Assembly (NCBI RefSeq): GCF_019749375.1
Contig: NZ_JACWFE010000001.1
Coordinates: forward strand, 496,001-560,000
Source of the DNA: Bacillus sp. S/N-304-OC-R1
GTDB taxonomy: Bacteria > Bacillota > Bacilli > Bacillales > Cytobacillaceae
Length of the DNA stretch: 64,000 nucleotides
Reading direction: 5' to 3'
Part shown: piece after piece, positions 1-8,939 of the stretch
How the letters are laid out: each line of letters opens with the position of its first letter
How positions within the stretch are numbered: the stretch's first letter is position 1
Notes under the pieces: generated by a model
What the model was told of the DNA's origin: nothing
Seen by the model: only the letters and a program-made list of their open reading frames with translations
Databases searched by the model: none
Program-made: the position numbers and the translations under genes

Positions 1-122
1 CCCCTGATTTCACCTGTTACTTGAATGGAGATAAATCTGTAAACTAAGACAAAAAAGAGCAGACCAAATATTACAAATAATATTGCTGCTCCAAAGTTAA
101 TATTCGGCTGTTTTTTTATCAT
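1..122 (-). CDS. pbpB: Penicillin-binding protein 2B, N-terminal fragment
   Basis: Only about 40 codons of the 5' end are in the window; the gene runs off the left edge. The start ATG (120-122) shares its A with the ftsL stop, a TAATG arrangement typical of translational coupling. The fragment is a short lysine-bearing N-terminus followed by one long hydrophobic segment (about residues 9-28), which fits the membrane anchor of a class B transpeptidase. Position directly after ftsL in a mraZ-rsmH-ftsL cluster makes the division transpeptidase PBP2B the expected product. No catalytic motif is visible because of truncation, so the call rests on anchor topology and gene order. Confidence 0.8.
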   Translation of the reverse strand, partial: MIKKQPNINFGAAILFVIFGLLFFVLVYRFISIQVTGEIR

Positions 123-487
123 TAATCTTGCACAACCTTAACATTATTTTCGTTTAGTTTTAATCCAAGTTCTTTTGCTTTTTCCCAAATTCGCTCATAT
201 GTACTTAGTTCACTTACTTGCATTTCAAGATCTCCATTTACCTTGTTCTGCTCTTGAATCGATACTTTTGTATCTTGAATTTCTTTATTTACTTCATAAA
301 TGGCTGCTTGATTTGAAACAATATGTACTGCCCCAAAACAAACAATACCAGTAAATGCCAAACCTAAAATTTTTTCTCCTGGTGAAAGCCACGGATTTTT
401 CTTCTTCACTTTCTTCGGTGCCTGTACCATTTGTTTATGCTGTTCATGTCTATGCTCCTGCTGAAGCTTCCGTGCTAAGTTTCCCAT
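122..487 (-). CDS. ftsL: Cell division protein FtsL
   Basis: 121 residues, close to the B. subtilis protein (about 117). A basic cytoplasmic tail rich in Lys, His and Gln (1-37) is followed by one transmembrane segment (about 40-60) and an extracytoplasmic heptad-like coiled coil (about 65-110). This is the bitopic FtsL layout. FtsL pairs with DivIC and DivIB at the division septum and helps recruit PBP2B and FtsW. It lies between rsmH and pbpB as in other Bacilli and overlaps the pbpB start by one base, implying co-translation. FtsL sequences diverge quickly, so topology and context carry the identification. Confidence 0.92.
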   Translation of the reverse strand: MGNLARKLQQEHRHEQHKQMVQAPKKVKKKNPWLSPGEKILGLAFTGIVCFGAVHIVSNQAAIYEVNKEIQDTKVSIQEQNKVNGDLEMQVSELSTYERIWEKAKELGLKLNENNVKVVQD

Positions 488-530
488 TTTATCCCTCCTG
501 CTCTCGTCTCTTTATAATTTCTTCTGTTTT

Positions 531-1463
531 CTATAATTTTTCTGCAATGCGCAGCTTTGCCGATCTTGCTCTATTATTTATCTCCAGTTCTTCCTCAGAT
601 GGGAGAATAGGTTTTCTTGTAATTAATTTAATTGTTGGTTTGTATTCCTCAGGGATGATTGGCAATCCAGGAGGAAGATTCGGTGTTTCACTTGCAGCTT
701 TGAATGCTAGCTTACAAATTCGATCTTCAAGAGAGTGAAATGTAATAACACTAATTCTGCCGCCAGGCTTTAAAATATTGATTGCCTGCTGCAGAGATCT
801 TTCAAAAACACCTAATTCGTCATTTACTGCTATTCTAATTGCCTGAAATACTCTTTTTGCGGGGTGTCCGCCCTTTCTGCGGGCAGGAGCTGGAATTGCT
901 TCCTTAATTAATTCAACAAGCTGCCCAGTCGTTTCAATTGGTGTTATCTCTCGTGCTGCTTCAATTTTACGAGCTATTTGCTTTGAGAATTTTTCTTCTC
1001 CGTATTTAAAAAAGATTTTTACTAAGTCAGCATAGCTCCAATGATTTACAACATCATAAGCTGATAGTGGGGCATCCATGTCCATTCTCATATCTAATGG
1101 CGCATCATTATGATAACTAAATCCTCGTTCTGGTGTATCCAATTGTGGAGATGAAACGCCTAAATCATATAAAACACCATCAACCCCAGTAATCCCAATG
1201 TTTGCCAGTTCTTCTTGCAGGTGTTCAAAGTTACTCTTTATGATCGTAATCCGATCACCGTATTGGGCTAATTTTTCCTTGGCATGTAATATTGCTGTAT
1301 CATCCTGGTCAAAGGCATACAATTTACCCTTTGCCGAAAGCTTGGACAGAATTAATTCACTATGTCCAGCTCCACCTAGCGTACAGTCAACATAAACGCC
1401 ATCAGGGTGAATATTTAATCCATCTACTGTTTCTTGTAGTAATACTGTTGTATGTTCAAACAT
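531..1463 (-). CDS. rsmH: 16S rRNA (cytosine(1402)-N(4))-methyltransferase RsmH
   Basis: 310 residues. Adds the N4 methyl group to C1402 of 16S rRNA in the decoding centre, using S-adenosylmethionine. The N-terminal stretch around residues 20-35 ([11 protein letters not shown]) is the SAM-binding motif of the MraW family. The [16 protein letters not shown] block near 105-120 and the HSLEDR motif near 245 are also family signatures. The frame opens at a GTG at 1472, but that codon lies inside the ribosome binding site (AGAAGGTGG). The ATG at 1463 is correctly spaced and gives the usual MFEHTTV start. Second gene of the dcw cluster, 29 bases after mraZ. Confidence 0.97.
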   Translation of the reverse strand: MFEHTTVLLQETVDGLNIHPDGVYVDCTLGGAGHSELILSKLSAKGKLYAFDQDDTAILHAKEKLAQYGDRITIIKSNFEHLQEELANIGITGVDGVLYDLGVSSPQLDTPERGFSYHNDAPLDMRMDMDAPLSAYDVVNHWSYADLVKIFFKYGEEKFSKQIARKIEAAREITPIETTGQLVELIKEAIPAPARRKGGHPAKRVFQAIRIAVNDELGVFERSLQQAINILKPGGRISVITFHSLEDRICKLAFKAASETPNLPPGLPIIPEEYKPTIKLITRKPILPSEEELEINNRARSAKLRIAEKL

Positions 1464-1492
1464 GCTGTCCACCTTCTTTTTAAGGAGATTTT

Positions 1493-1924
1493 TTAAATAT
1501 CGAACCCAATCATATTCTCTGCAATTTCCGAAAAAGATTCCTCGGAATCAGAGAAATATTCTTCCCAAAGGCTCTTACTCCATATTTCAATACGATTTGA
1601 AACACCTAAGACGACACATTCTTTTTCTAATTTTGCATATGTCGCTAGTGGTGATGTAATATTTATTCTTCCTTGTTTGTCTATTTCACATTCTGTAGCA
1701 CCTGAAAAGAAAAAACGGGTAAATGCTCGGGCATCTTTTTTTGTAAGCGGCAATCCTTTTAATTTTTCTTCAAGCAGCTTCCATTCATCCATTGGGTAAC
1801 CAAACAAACATTGATCTAATCCGCGCGTTAAAACAAAAGATTCGCCTAAATCATCACGGAATTTGGCAGGAACAATTAATCGGCCTTTATTATCAATGTT
1901 GTGATGGTACTCGCCCATGAACAT
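1493..1924 (-). CDS. mraZ: Transcriptional regulator MraZ
   Basis: 143 residues, the normal length. Two SpoVT-AbrB-type half-domains are visible, the first around residues 5-47 ([20 protein letters not shown]) and the second around 75-120 ([14 protein letters not shown]). MraZ family proteins form ring oligomers and bind repeated TGGG-type boxes upstream of their own gene, controlling the dcw cluster. Such boxes are present just upstream here (1927-1980). The open frame extends 12 codons further upstream, but conserved MraZ proteins start MFMGEY, and the extension lies within the operator, so the ATG at 1924 was chosen. Confidence 0.97.
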   Translation of the reverse strand: MFMGEYHHNIDNKGRLIVPAKFRDDLGESFVLTRGLDQCLFGYPMDEWKLLEEKLKGLPLTKKDARAFTRFFFSGATECEIDKQGRINITSPLATYAKLEKECVVLGVSNRIEIWSKSLWEEYFSDSEESFSEIAENMIGFDI

Positions 1925-1926
1925 GC

Positions 1927-1980
1927 CCACTAACCCCACTTTCTTACTCAAATGTACCACATTCCCCCACTTTCCTCCAC
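1927..1980 (-). promoter_or_regulatory. MraZ-binding box (TGG-type direct repeats, period 10)
   Basis: Reading the minus strand, GTGG recurs every ten bases immediately upstream of mraZ (plus-strand CCAC at 1957-1960, 1967-1970 and 1977-1980). Related copies lie at 1935-1939 and 1927-1930. Three or more TGGNN units with 5-base spacers are the known operator architecture for MraZ autoregulation in other bacteria. The repeat pattern is seen directly; the binding is inferred. Confidence 0.75.
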
Positions 1981-2103
1981 ATATTTTTAAAATTCTACGA
2001 CCTATTAAAAAATCCTTTTAAGAATTACACTTTGCTGTTGGTTTTCGTTCGTCTTTTCCCTACAAAAGACAGCATGGTTTTAATCTCATCTCTGTTCTTC
2101 AAC

Positions 2104-2140
2104 AAAAAAAGACTTCATCCTTAAGGACAAAGTCTTTTTT
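2104..2140 (-). terminator. Rho-independent terminator after bshC
   Basis: Inverted repeat AAAGACTT...AAGTCTTT with an A-rich left flank and T-rich right flank, 13 bases past the bshC stop. It separates the bshC transcript from the mraZ operon. Confidence 0.85.
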
Positions 2141-2153
2141 CGGCAAATCTTGC

Positions 2154-3788
2154 TTATATTTTTATTAGCTTATGTGTTCCATCAAAAGTGTAACTGTATT
2201 CTAAAAGCTGATTAATAAAGTTTAATCCATATTGATTAATAAAAAACAAGCTGTTCAATATTCTTTCCTGAGGTGCTCCTAAAGGTCTTAAAGAATTCTC
2301 CACCTTAGCAAATTTAGTTAACAAAACATCATGTTTTAATTGTTCAGCCTGATCGAGCTTAGCCTCCATGAAAGCAAGCTGCTTTAACAATAAGCTTTCA
2401 TTCTTTTTTAGCAGAGGCACTAAGCCACGATCCCTTTTTTGCAAATGCTTTTCAAGCATTTCGTAATTTTGCTGAAAATCCTCCTTTGTTTTATTAAAAA
2501 GCATATGAAGTTCTTGATCCTTTATTGATTGTAAAAACTTAAATCTATCTTTTTCGGTACCAGAAACTAATACTTCATCTAAAATAAGTTCAAGCTCTGT
2601 CATATCCGCTTCAATTGATCGGTCTAAAAGCGTAATATTTAGACGCGGAACAATTGGCGGCATATTCATTCCAAATAGTTCAAAGGCTAATTTGAGTTCA
2701 GCCCAATACGCAATCTCCCCTGGTCCGGCAATAAAAGCTAATGTTGGAAATAGCCACTCCTGCATAATTGGTCTAGTAACAACATTATTACTTAGCTTTT
2801 CTGGAGATTTTTGAGCAACTTCAATCAATTCATGCCGTGAAATTTGGAAAGTACCGTCTTTACCGATAAAAACATCTTTATTTTTATCATATTCTAGAAG
2901 AATCCTTTCAAAATGATCTTCATCATAATAGAATAAATTGGCAGCATGATTGCTTATTTCTATCGCATTTGAAAATCCATTTTTATTAAGCTTAGCTTGC
3001 TGAGTTAATACAGACTTTGTAATGTCCTGAAAGCTCATTATTTGTTTAAGAAAGAATTTTGTTTCTAGCTTCCGAAGATTAGGATCACCGGAATCCATGA
3101 TTAAAAGTCCTGTTTCTTTAAATAGCTGCATGACAAGATAGGCAAAAAAATCTACAAATGTTTCGGATTTGCTGATCGCTTCCTCTACATTTGATAACAG
3201 CTCTTTCGTGTTTTCTGTCTCTCCAAATGTTTGAATTATTTCTTCTGCCCAATTGAAACATAGTTCACGATCAATACGTATGTCTGAGACCATTCGTTTA
3301 TCACGGATTTTCTCAGGGTAAACGCGCTTCTCTATTTTGTTATTATCTTCAACAAATACATGATTAACCTCTTGATAATCATGATCCTCACCGGCAATCC
3401 AAAATACCGGAATAACCTGAACCTTTAATTCCTGCTCCTTCTGCTTCGCAAGACTAACAATGGAAATAATCTTATGTATTGTATAAAGAGGTCCAGTTAA
3501 TATTCCTGCCTGTTGACCACCAATAACGACCGTACTATTTTCTTGTTTTAGCTTCTCAAGAGAAACCTGAGTCATTTCAGAACTAGGAAACTTCTTCATG
3601 AACTGTTCTATATGTGCTGCCAGCTCTTGCCTCATAAATGATCGGGCTGCAAGCTCCTCACATCGCTTTACAAAATCTGAGGGATCATTGTATCCATAAT
3701 GAAAATATTTCTTCATATCTGCTGTCTGCTCTAAATATTCAGTTGCAAACCGGTTTGTCGCCGGTAAGGAGAGATTCACAATCTCCAT
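2154..3788 (-). CDS. bshC: Putative cysteine ligase BshC (bacillithiol biosynthesis)
   Basis: 544 residues, full length for the family (about 540). BshC catalyses the last step of bacillithiol synthesis, joining cysteine to glucosaminyl-malate to give the main low-molecular-weight thiol of Bacilli. The N-terminal Rossmann-like core carries conserved blocks such as VVIGGQQAGILTGPLYTIHK (about 86-105) and PVFWIAGEDHDYQEVNH (about 127-143). The C-terminal part (about 410-480) is charged and helical, fitting the coiled-coil dimerisation arm. It sits beside the dcw cluster as yllA does in B. subtilis. It appears to be a separate transcription unit with its own terminator. Confidence 0.95.
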   Translation of the reverse strand: MEIVNLSLPATNRFATEYLEQTADMKKYFHYGYNDPSDFVKRCEELAARSFMRQELAAHIEQFMKKFPSSEMTQVSLEKLKQENSTVVIGGQQAGILTGPLYTIHKIISIVSLAKQKEQELKVQVIPVFWIAGEDHDYQEVNHVFVEDNNKIEKRVYPEKIRDKRMVSDIRIDRELCFNWAEEIIQTFGETENTKELLSNVEEAISKSETFVDFFAYLVMQLFKETGLLIMDSGDPNLRKLETKFFLKQIMSFQDITKSVLTQQAKLNKNGFSNAIEISNHAANLFYYDEDHFERILLEYDKNKDVFIGKDGTFQISRHELIEVAQKSPEKLSNNVVTRPIMQEWLFPTLAFIAGPGEIAYWAELKLAFELFGMNMPPIVPRLNITLLDRSIEADMTELELILDEVLVSGTEKDRFKFLQSIKDQELHMLFNKTKEDFQQNYEMLEKHLQKRDRGLVPLLKKNESLLLKQLAFMEAKLDQAEQLKHDVLLTKFAKVENSLRPLGAPQERILNSLFFINQYGLNFINQLLEYSYTFDGTHKLIKI

Positions 3789-3934
3789 TTAAGTCTTCCT
3801 TTCTAATCCGCATTTTTCATTTATTTAAAAGATGCAATAATTTATTATACCTTTACCTGCCTCGAATGTTTCCATATGAGTATAGCATCCTCTGTTTTGA
3901 AATGAAAAAGACTTTGCTCAATTTTTTCACAAAA

Positions 3935-4330
3935 TTATCCCCCAGCCACGAATAGACTGATACTTTGGATCAATCCAATAACTGTTAAAACTATATACGC
4001 TGTAAAAAACAAGAGAAAATTAAACCTCCAAAAACCTTTGAATACAAGTGGGATATTAATTTCATGTTTAACTTTCCAATGTAGTAAAACAAAAATAATA
4101 GCTAAAACAAGCAGCAATAAAAAAATGACCCATAAAAATGATTGTTCCCAAATTGCTAATATTAAATAATGAACTGAGATAATAAAAAGCAGCGTACTTA
4201 CATCGAGGGCAATACGTACTGACTTTTTATGTTTTTTTGTAATCTGCTTACAAAGAATAAAAACAAGCAAATAGCCTAATAATGGAATCGTTACAAATGC
4301 CGCTATGATTGAAGAAAAAAATGAAACCAT
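3935..4330 (-). CDS. DUF3397 family membrane protein
   Basis: 131 residues with four hydrophobic helices (about 5-25, 42-60, 64-82 and 103-125) separated by short basic loops (KQITKKHKKS, HWKVKHE). The profile matches small DUF3397 proteins, which commonly lie between panE and bshC in Bacilli. Function unknown. It starts 16 bases after the panE stop, so the two are probably co-transcribed. No catalytic motif is visible. Confidence 0.75.
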   Translation of the reverse strand: MVSFFSSIIAAFVTIPLLGYLLVFILCKQITKKHKKSVRIALDVSTLLFIISVHYLILAIWEQSFLWVIFLLLLVLAIIFVLLHWKVKHEINIPLVFKGFWRFNFLLFFTAYIVLTVIGLIQSISLFVAGG

Positions 4331-4346
4331 CCATACTCCTCCATTC

Positions 4347-5240
4347 CTAATATTCCTTACCCTTTATCGATTGATAAAAAATTTCAGTAAGAGGAGCATC
4401 GACTCCCATTTCACCTGCCTTTTCCAGCACATAGCCTAGAATTGCGTCCACTTCAGTCGGTCGTTTCGAATCTAAATCCTGGAGCATCGATGAACGATTT
4501 GCAGCTGTTTTCTTACATATATTTTTAACATAACAGAATGACTCTTCCACTTCTGTAATGTTTAGAATCACACTAACTTCCTTAAACATTTTTTGAAAAA
4601 TACGGTAAAAGTGCGGGTTTTCAAGCAATTCACCATTCCGTACATTTAAAACAGCTGTCAGAGGATTAACGACAGCATTCACTATTAGCTTTCTTACTAA
4701 CATTTCCTCATAATCTTTTTCATAAGTAATCCTAAAATTTTTGTCTAAACGTTTATCATTTATTTCATCCATAATTGAAAAAGATTGTCCATAGTAAATG
4801 GCTAGTCTAGTTACGCCATCTCCAGTATGTTTTACATGATTGCTATTTATTTTATTTGCTCCATGTTCAACAGAACCTACATATATGTGTTTAGCTTTTA
4901 GCTCAGCAAGCCACTTCAAATGGCCCATTCCATTTTGAAGAAAAAGATATGCCCCATCATAAAAAGGAGAAGCTTCAACCATATTTTTTAATACTTGTTG
5001 AAGATGGTATTGCTTTACAGCAACAATGGTTAACTCTTCGTTGCCTTTCCATTCAGAAAACATTTCTGATTTAATAGGAGTAGTAGTCTGCTGTCCATTT
5101 TTCTCAAAGACCAGTCCCCTGTTGGATAATGAGTCTTTTTGATCTTTAGAACGTACATATACACAAACCTGGTGATATTCATTTAAATAATGGGCAAAAA
5201 GAAGGCCTAGTGAACCCCCGCCAATGATTGCAATATTCAT
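4347..5240 (-). CDS. panE: 2-dehydropantoate 2-reductase
   Basis: 297 residues. Reduces ketopantoate to pantoate with NADPH in pantothenate and coenzyme A synthesis. The N-terminus carries the dinucleotide-binding GGGSLG motif (7-12) in a Rossmann fold. The central RKLIVNAVVNPLTAVL block (about 183-198) contains the conserved lysine and asparagine of the ApbA/PanE C-terminal domain. RPTEVDAILG near 260 is also family-typical. The position corresponds to ylbQ of B. subtilis. Family members can act on other 2-oxo acids, but context and length favour PanE. Confidence 0.88.
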   Translation of the reverse strand: MNIAIIGGGSLGLLFAHYLNEYHQVCVYVRSKDQKDSLSNRGLVFEKNGQQTTTPIKSEMFSEWKGNEELTIVAVKQYHLQQVLKNMVEASPFYDGAYLFLQNGMGHLKWLAELKAKHIYVGSVEHGANKINSNHVKHTGDGVTRLAIYYGQSFSIMDEINDKRLDKNFRITYEKDYEEMLVRKLIVNAVVNPLTAVLNVRNGELLENPHFYRIFQKMFKEVSVILNITEVEESFCYVKNICKKTAANRSSMLQDLDSKRPTEVDAILGYVLEKAGEMGVDAPLTEIFYQSIKGKEY

Positions 5241-5339
5241 AGCATCCTCTTCACTTTTATGTATTTAGTCATATTTTAACAGAAAAATAAAAAAAGGTGA
5301 CAACAAAGACATGACGAAAAAGATTTTAATATAAAGAAC

Positions 5340-5364
5340 CCCTTTTTCGAATTTCGAAAAAGGG
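5340..5364 (-). terminator. Terminator-like hairpin after carboxyltransferase gene
   Basis: Inverted repeat CCCTTTTTCGA...TCGAAAAAGGG with 11-base perfect arms, just past the stop of the carboxyltransferase gene. The minus-strand trailing sequence is only modestly T-rich. Confidence 0.6.
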
Positions 5365-5376
5365 ATATTAAAAGCA

Positions 5377-6918
5377 TTAAACTGGATATACTGGATGTTT
5401 TCGAACACTAAATGTCAATTCCTTCGTCTCGTAAAGATCAAATCTTTGGATGAGGACATCTCTCAAATCATATGGAGAGACAATATCATCTACAATTAAT
5501 TCAGAGGCCAGCTTATATATATCAATATGCTCGCTATATTCTCGTTGTTTTTCCTGAATAAATGCGATTCTCTCTTTCGGGTCTTCAATTTCGTTAATTT
5601 TATTCGAATAAACTGCATTAACAGCTGCTTCCGGCCCCATTACTGCAATTTGAGCAGTTGGAAGAGCAATACAGCAGTCAGGTTCAAACGCTGGACCAGC
5701 CATTGCATAAAGACCTGCACCATATGCCTTTCTAACGACTACTGAAATTTTTGGCACTGTTGCTGAACTCATTGCTGCAATCAATTTTGCCCCATGCCGG
5801 ATAATTCCTGCCTTTTCTACCTTCGTGCCGATCATAAAGCCAGGAACATCAGCTAGGAATAGTAATGGGATATGGAAAGCATCACATAACTGAATAAATT
5901 TAGCTGCCTTATCAGCAGAGTCCACGAAAAGAACTCCACCCTTCACTCTTGGCTGATTAGCTATGATTCCGATTGTTCTTCCGCCAATTCTAGCAAGACC
6001 TGTAATGATTTCAGCAGCAAAGAGTTTCTTAATTTCAAAGAAACTGCCCTCATCAATTAATGAGTCTATACATTCATACATATCAAATGGCGCATTTTGG
6101 TTTTTCGGAATGATCTCTTCTAAATCACGGCCGGCCTTTGGCTGAAGGGCTTCCATTTTTTTCGGTGTTTCTTTAAAGCTTGCCGGAAAATACGATAAAT
6201 AATTTTTGGCCGATTGAATGGCTTCTTCTTCATTTAATGCCAAAATATCCCCGCAGCCGCTAATTGTACAATGCATACGGGCTCCACCCATTTCTTCCAA
6301 GGTCACTTTCTCACCAATTACTTTCTCGGCCATCCGTGGAGAGCCTAAGTACATGGATGCATTTTTATCAACCATAATAACAATATCACAAAATGCTGGT
6401 ATATATGCCCCACCCGCAGCTGAAGGTCCAAATAATAAACAAATTTGCGGAATCATACCTGATAGCTTTACTTGATTATAAAATATTCGCCCTGCACCCC
6501 TGCGATTAGGGAACATTTCCAGCTGGTCAGTAATTCTCGCGCCTGCAGAATCAACTAAATATAATAGCGGAACCTTTAGTTTTTCCGCAGTTTCTTGAAT
6601 ACGGATAATCTTTTCAACTGTTCGTGCTCCCCAAGAGCCCGCTTTCACAGTTGAATCATTTGCCATAACACAAACTGTTTGCCCATTGATTCTTCCAATT
6701 GCGGTGACAACACCATCTGCAGGCAAATCTTTTTCATGACAATTAGCAAATTTTCCATCCTCTTCATATTTTCCATCATCAAACAAAAGCTCTAATCTTT
6801 TTCTTACAAAAAGCTTATTTTCGCTTTGAAGCTTTTCATGATATTTCGGATGACCGCCCGCTTCTATTTCTATGCTTTTTTCTTTTAATTTTTCAACTAG
6901 AGAATTTACTGTTGTCAT
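5377..6918 (-). CDS. Acyl-CoA carboxylase, carboxyltransferase (beta) subunit
   Basis: 513 residues, the size of PccB/MccB/YngE-type carboxyltransferases. Transfers CO2 from carboxybiotin to an acyl-CoA. Two crotonase-fold halves are visible. The N-half carries SAGARITDQ (about 124-132) and FGPSAAGGAYIPAF (about 164-177), which form an oxyanion hole. The C-half carries DVPGFMIGTKVEKAGIIRHGAKL (about 359-381) and VRKAYGAGLYAMAGPAF. The biotin carrier and biotin carboxylase genes lie directly upstream, giving a complete enzyme. The substrate (propionyl-, methylcrotonyl- or other acyl-CoA) cannot be read from the sequence. The cluster lacks the HMG-CoA lyase and dehydrogenase partners of the B. 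subtilis yng leucine operon. Confidence 0.9.
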   Translation of the reverse strand: MTTVNSLVEKLKEKSIEIEAGGHPKYHEKLQSENKLFVRKRLELLFDDGKYEEDGKFANCHEKDLPADGVVTAIGRINGQTVCVMANDSTVKAGSWGARTVEKIIRIQETAEKLKVPLLYLVDSAGARITDQLEMFPNRRGAGRIFYNQVKLSGMIPQICLLFGPSAAGGAYIPAFCDIVIMVDKNASMYLGSPRMAEKVIGEKVTLEEMGGARMHCTISGCGDILALNEEEAIQSAKNYLSYFPASFKETPKKMEALQPKAGRDLEEIIPKNQNAPFDMYECIDSLIDEGSFFEIKKLFAAEIITGLARIGGRTIGIIANQPRVKGGVLFVDSADKAAKFIQLCDAFHIPLLFLADVPGFMIGTKVEKAGIIRHGAKLIAAMSSATVPKISVVVRKAYGAGLYAMAGPAFEPDCCIALPTAQIAVMGPEAAVNAVYSNKINEIEDPKERIAFIQEKQREYSEHIDIYKLASELIVDDIVSPYDLRDVLIQRFDLYETKELTFSVRKHPVYPV

Positions 6919-6966
6919 GTTTCTCCCCCTTATGTAGATCCTTAGGTCTTGTTAGCCAATAGGATA

Positions 6967-7179
6967 TTATTCCAATACGATGAGAACATCTCCTTCATTT
7001 ACGAAATCTCCAATATTTACTTTTACTTCAGCAACCTTCCCACCAAATTGGCTTTCGATTGGAATTTCCATTTTCATTGACTCCAGCATGATAACTTCCT
7101 GACCTGCTGAGACGTTCTCTCCACTCCCAGCCATAATATTTAACACTGTCCCTGCCATAGATGAGATAATTTCTTTCAT
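6967..7179 (-). CDS. Biotin/lipoyl carrier protein of acyl-CoA carboxylase
   Basis: 70 residues, essentially one biotinyl domain. The biotin acceptor lysine lies in the ESMKMEIP motif (Lys36), and the glycine-rich turns expected of the flattened beta barrel are present. Similar stand-alone carriers (YngHB type) accompany the carboxylase of the B. subtilis yng operon. It sits between the biotin carboxylase and carboxyltransferase genes with short gaps, so it is presumably the mobile arm linking those two active sites. A lipoyl carrier is less likely because of the MKM motif. Confidence 0.9.
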   Translation of the reverse strand: MKEIISSMAGTVLNIMAGSGENVSAGQEVIMLESMKMEIPIESQFGGKVAEVKVNIGDFVNEGDVLIVLE

Positions 7180-7223
7180 AAAAGTATTCCTCCTAGTTTA
7201 ATAAAATTCAGATTATCTATTAA

Positions 7224-8567
7224 TTAATTTACTGTAAATGTTTTGTTAGTTAGAAAACTAGTTGTATAGCTTCCGTTTTGAAATTCAGTATCCATAAGAA
7301 TCTCTTTAAAAAGAGGGGCATTCGTTTTGATTCCCTCGATTTTCAGCTCATTAAAGAATCTGCTAGCCTTAGCAATGGCTTCTTCTCTCGTTTCTCCATA
7401 AATAATGCACTTGGCAATCATCGGGTCGTAAAAAGGAGTAACAGTTGTGCTTGAATCATACCCGGAATCTACACGGACGCCATCAAAGCTATTCCAGTGA
7501 AAAACTTCAATTTTCCCCGGTGATGGAAGAAAGCTTTTTGGATCTTCAGCATATAATCTAAATTCAATTGCATGTCCTGATCTCGAAATTTCAGTTTGCA
7601 GCAGCGGTAGCTGTTCCCCGCGTGCAACAAGGATTTGCCATTTCACCAAATCTAAACCAGTGATTTTCTCTGTTACAGGATGTTCTACTTGAAGTCTTGT
7701 ATTCATTTCTAAAAAATAGAAATTTTCCTGTTCATCAACAATAAACTCAATTGTTCCGGCATTTTTATAATGAACAGCAGCTGCTGCTCTTAAAGCTGTT
7801 TCATACATTTTGTTCTTCGCTTCTTCAGACAAAAAAGGAGACGGTGATTCTTCTACCACTTTTTGATGTCTTCTTTGAATAGAACAATCCCTTTCATATA
7901 AATGCACAATATTTCCATGATGATCCCCAAAAACCTGTACTTCAACATGTCTTGCATTTTCTATATATTTTTCAACAAATACTTCTTCTGAGCCGAAATA
8001 GGCTTTAGCTCGTGCTTTCGTTGAACCAAAGGATTTGGCGAGCGCTTGCTCATTTTCACAGCGCACCATGCCTATTCCGCCACCTCCACCACTTGCTTTC
8101 AGCATGACAGGATAACCCATTGATTCTGCAAGACGACTTGCTTCTTCTAGAGTTGATGTACCTTCCTCGCTTCCCGGAACAACAGGCACACCAGCTTCCA
8201 TCATCGTCCGCCTTGAAACAATTTTGTCCCCCATCAATTCAATTGTTTCTGGATCCGGTCCAATGAATACAATTCCGGCTTTTTGAACTTCCCTGGCAAA
8301 ATCAGCATTCTCTGATAAGAACCCATAACCCGGATGAATTCCATCAACTCCTTCTCTCTTCGCTATTTCTAGAATCAATTCCGCCTTTAAATATGATTTA
8401 TTTACAGGTGATTCTCCAATACTAAAAGAATATGTTGCATTTTTAACGAAAGGCATATCCTTATCTGCATCCGAGTAGACCGCTACAGTTTCAATACCCA
8501 TTTCGTGACAAGTTTTTATGATTCTTAAAGCAATTTCGCCTCTGTTAGCAATTAATATTTTTTGCAC
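7224..8567 (-). CDS. Biotin carboxylase subunit of acyl-CoA carboxylase
   Basis: 447 residues, standard for AccC/YngH. Carboxylates biotin with ATP and bicarbonate. The biotin carboxylase N-domain (KILIANRGEIALRI), the ATP-grasp glycine loop (KASGGGGGIGMVR, about 156-168), the HVEVQVFGD and ERDCSIQRRHQKVVEE blocks and the EMNTRLQVEHPVTE motif (about 286-299) are all intact. The start is GTG at 8567, eight bases after AAAGGGG; no in-frame ATG is nearby. First gene of the three-gene carboxylase operon, with a cre-like site about 190 bases upstream. It is a second biotin carboxylase beside pyc in this window, and not in an accBC housekeeping context. Confidence 0.92.
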   Translation of the reverse strand: MQKILIANRGEIALRIIKTCHEMGIETVAVYSDADKDMPFVKNATYSFSIGESPVNKSYLKAELILEIAKREGVDGIHPGYGFLSENADFAREVQKAGIVFIGPDPETIELMGDKIVSRRTMMEAGVPVVPGSEEGTSTLEEASRLAESMGYPVMLKASGGGGGIGMVRCENEQALAKSFGSTKARAKAYFGSEEVFVEKYIENARHVEVQVFGDHHGNIVHLYERDCSIQRRHQKVVEESPSPFLSEEAKNKMYETALRAAAAVHYKNAGTIEFIVDEQENFYFLEMNTRLQVEHPVTEKITGLDLVKWQILVARGEQLPLLQTEISRSGHAIEFRLYAEDPKSFLPSPGKIEVFHWNSFDGVRVDSGYDSSTTVTPFYDPMIAKCIIYGETREEAIAKASRFFNELKIEGIKTNAPLFKEILMDTEFQNGSYTTSFLTNKTFTVN

Positions 8568-8939
8568 TTTTATGCTCCCCTTTCTTTCTAGATGTATAAC
8601 AATATGCTTTTGACTTTTACATCTTCATAAAAAATTAATTCTTAGCAGTTATGGAAGCTTAAAAACCATTAATCTTCATAATTCTGCCTAAAAAAACTTC
8701 TTAATATCCTATAAGTAATTATATTTCTACAATCTTCTGTCTTTTTCCTGCTTCCTATTGTAAACGCTTTCTGTTTTTTTTTGCAAATTTGCACAAAACT
8801 AATTTATACGAATTTGAATAAATTTTTGTTCGATTACAATTTATTGTTTATTGTTATATAATGATATTAGAAGAAAGCGCCTACATTTTTTATAGATATA
8901 TGCAAACTTTTTTATTGGGACTAGTGAGGAGGAATACAC
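8568..8939. other. Divergent intergenic region between carboxylase operon and ylbP
   Basis: 372 bases without a gene. It holds a strong cre-like site (8759-8772). A TATAAT at 8857-8862 is a possible -10 for ylbP, though the -35 is poor. No clear sigma-A promoter was found for the carboxylase operon on the minus strand. Confidence 0.6.
8759..8772. promoter_or_regulatory. Putative cre (CcpA) site
   Basis: TGTAAACGCTTTCT, together with the preceding T, matches the WTGNAANCGNWNNCW consensus at every fixed position. It lies about 190 bases upstream of the biotin carboxylase start and about 170 upstream of ylbP. Catabolite control of the carboxylase operon is the simplest reading. Distance to an actual promoter is unknown. 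Confidence 0.65.
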
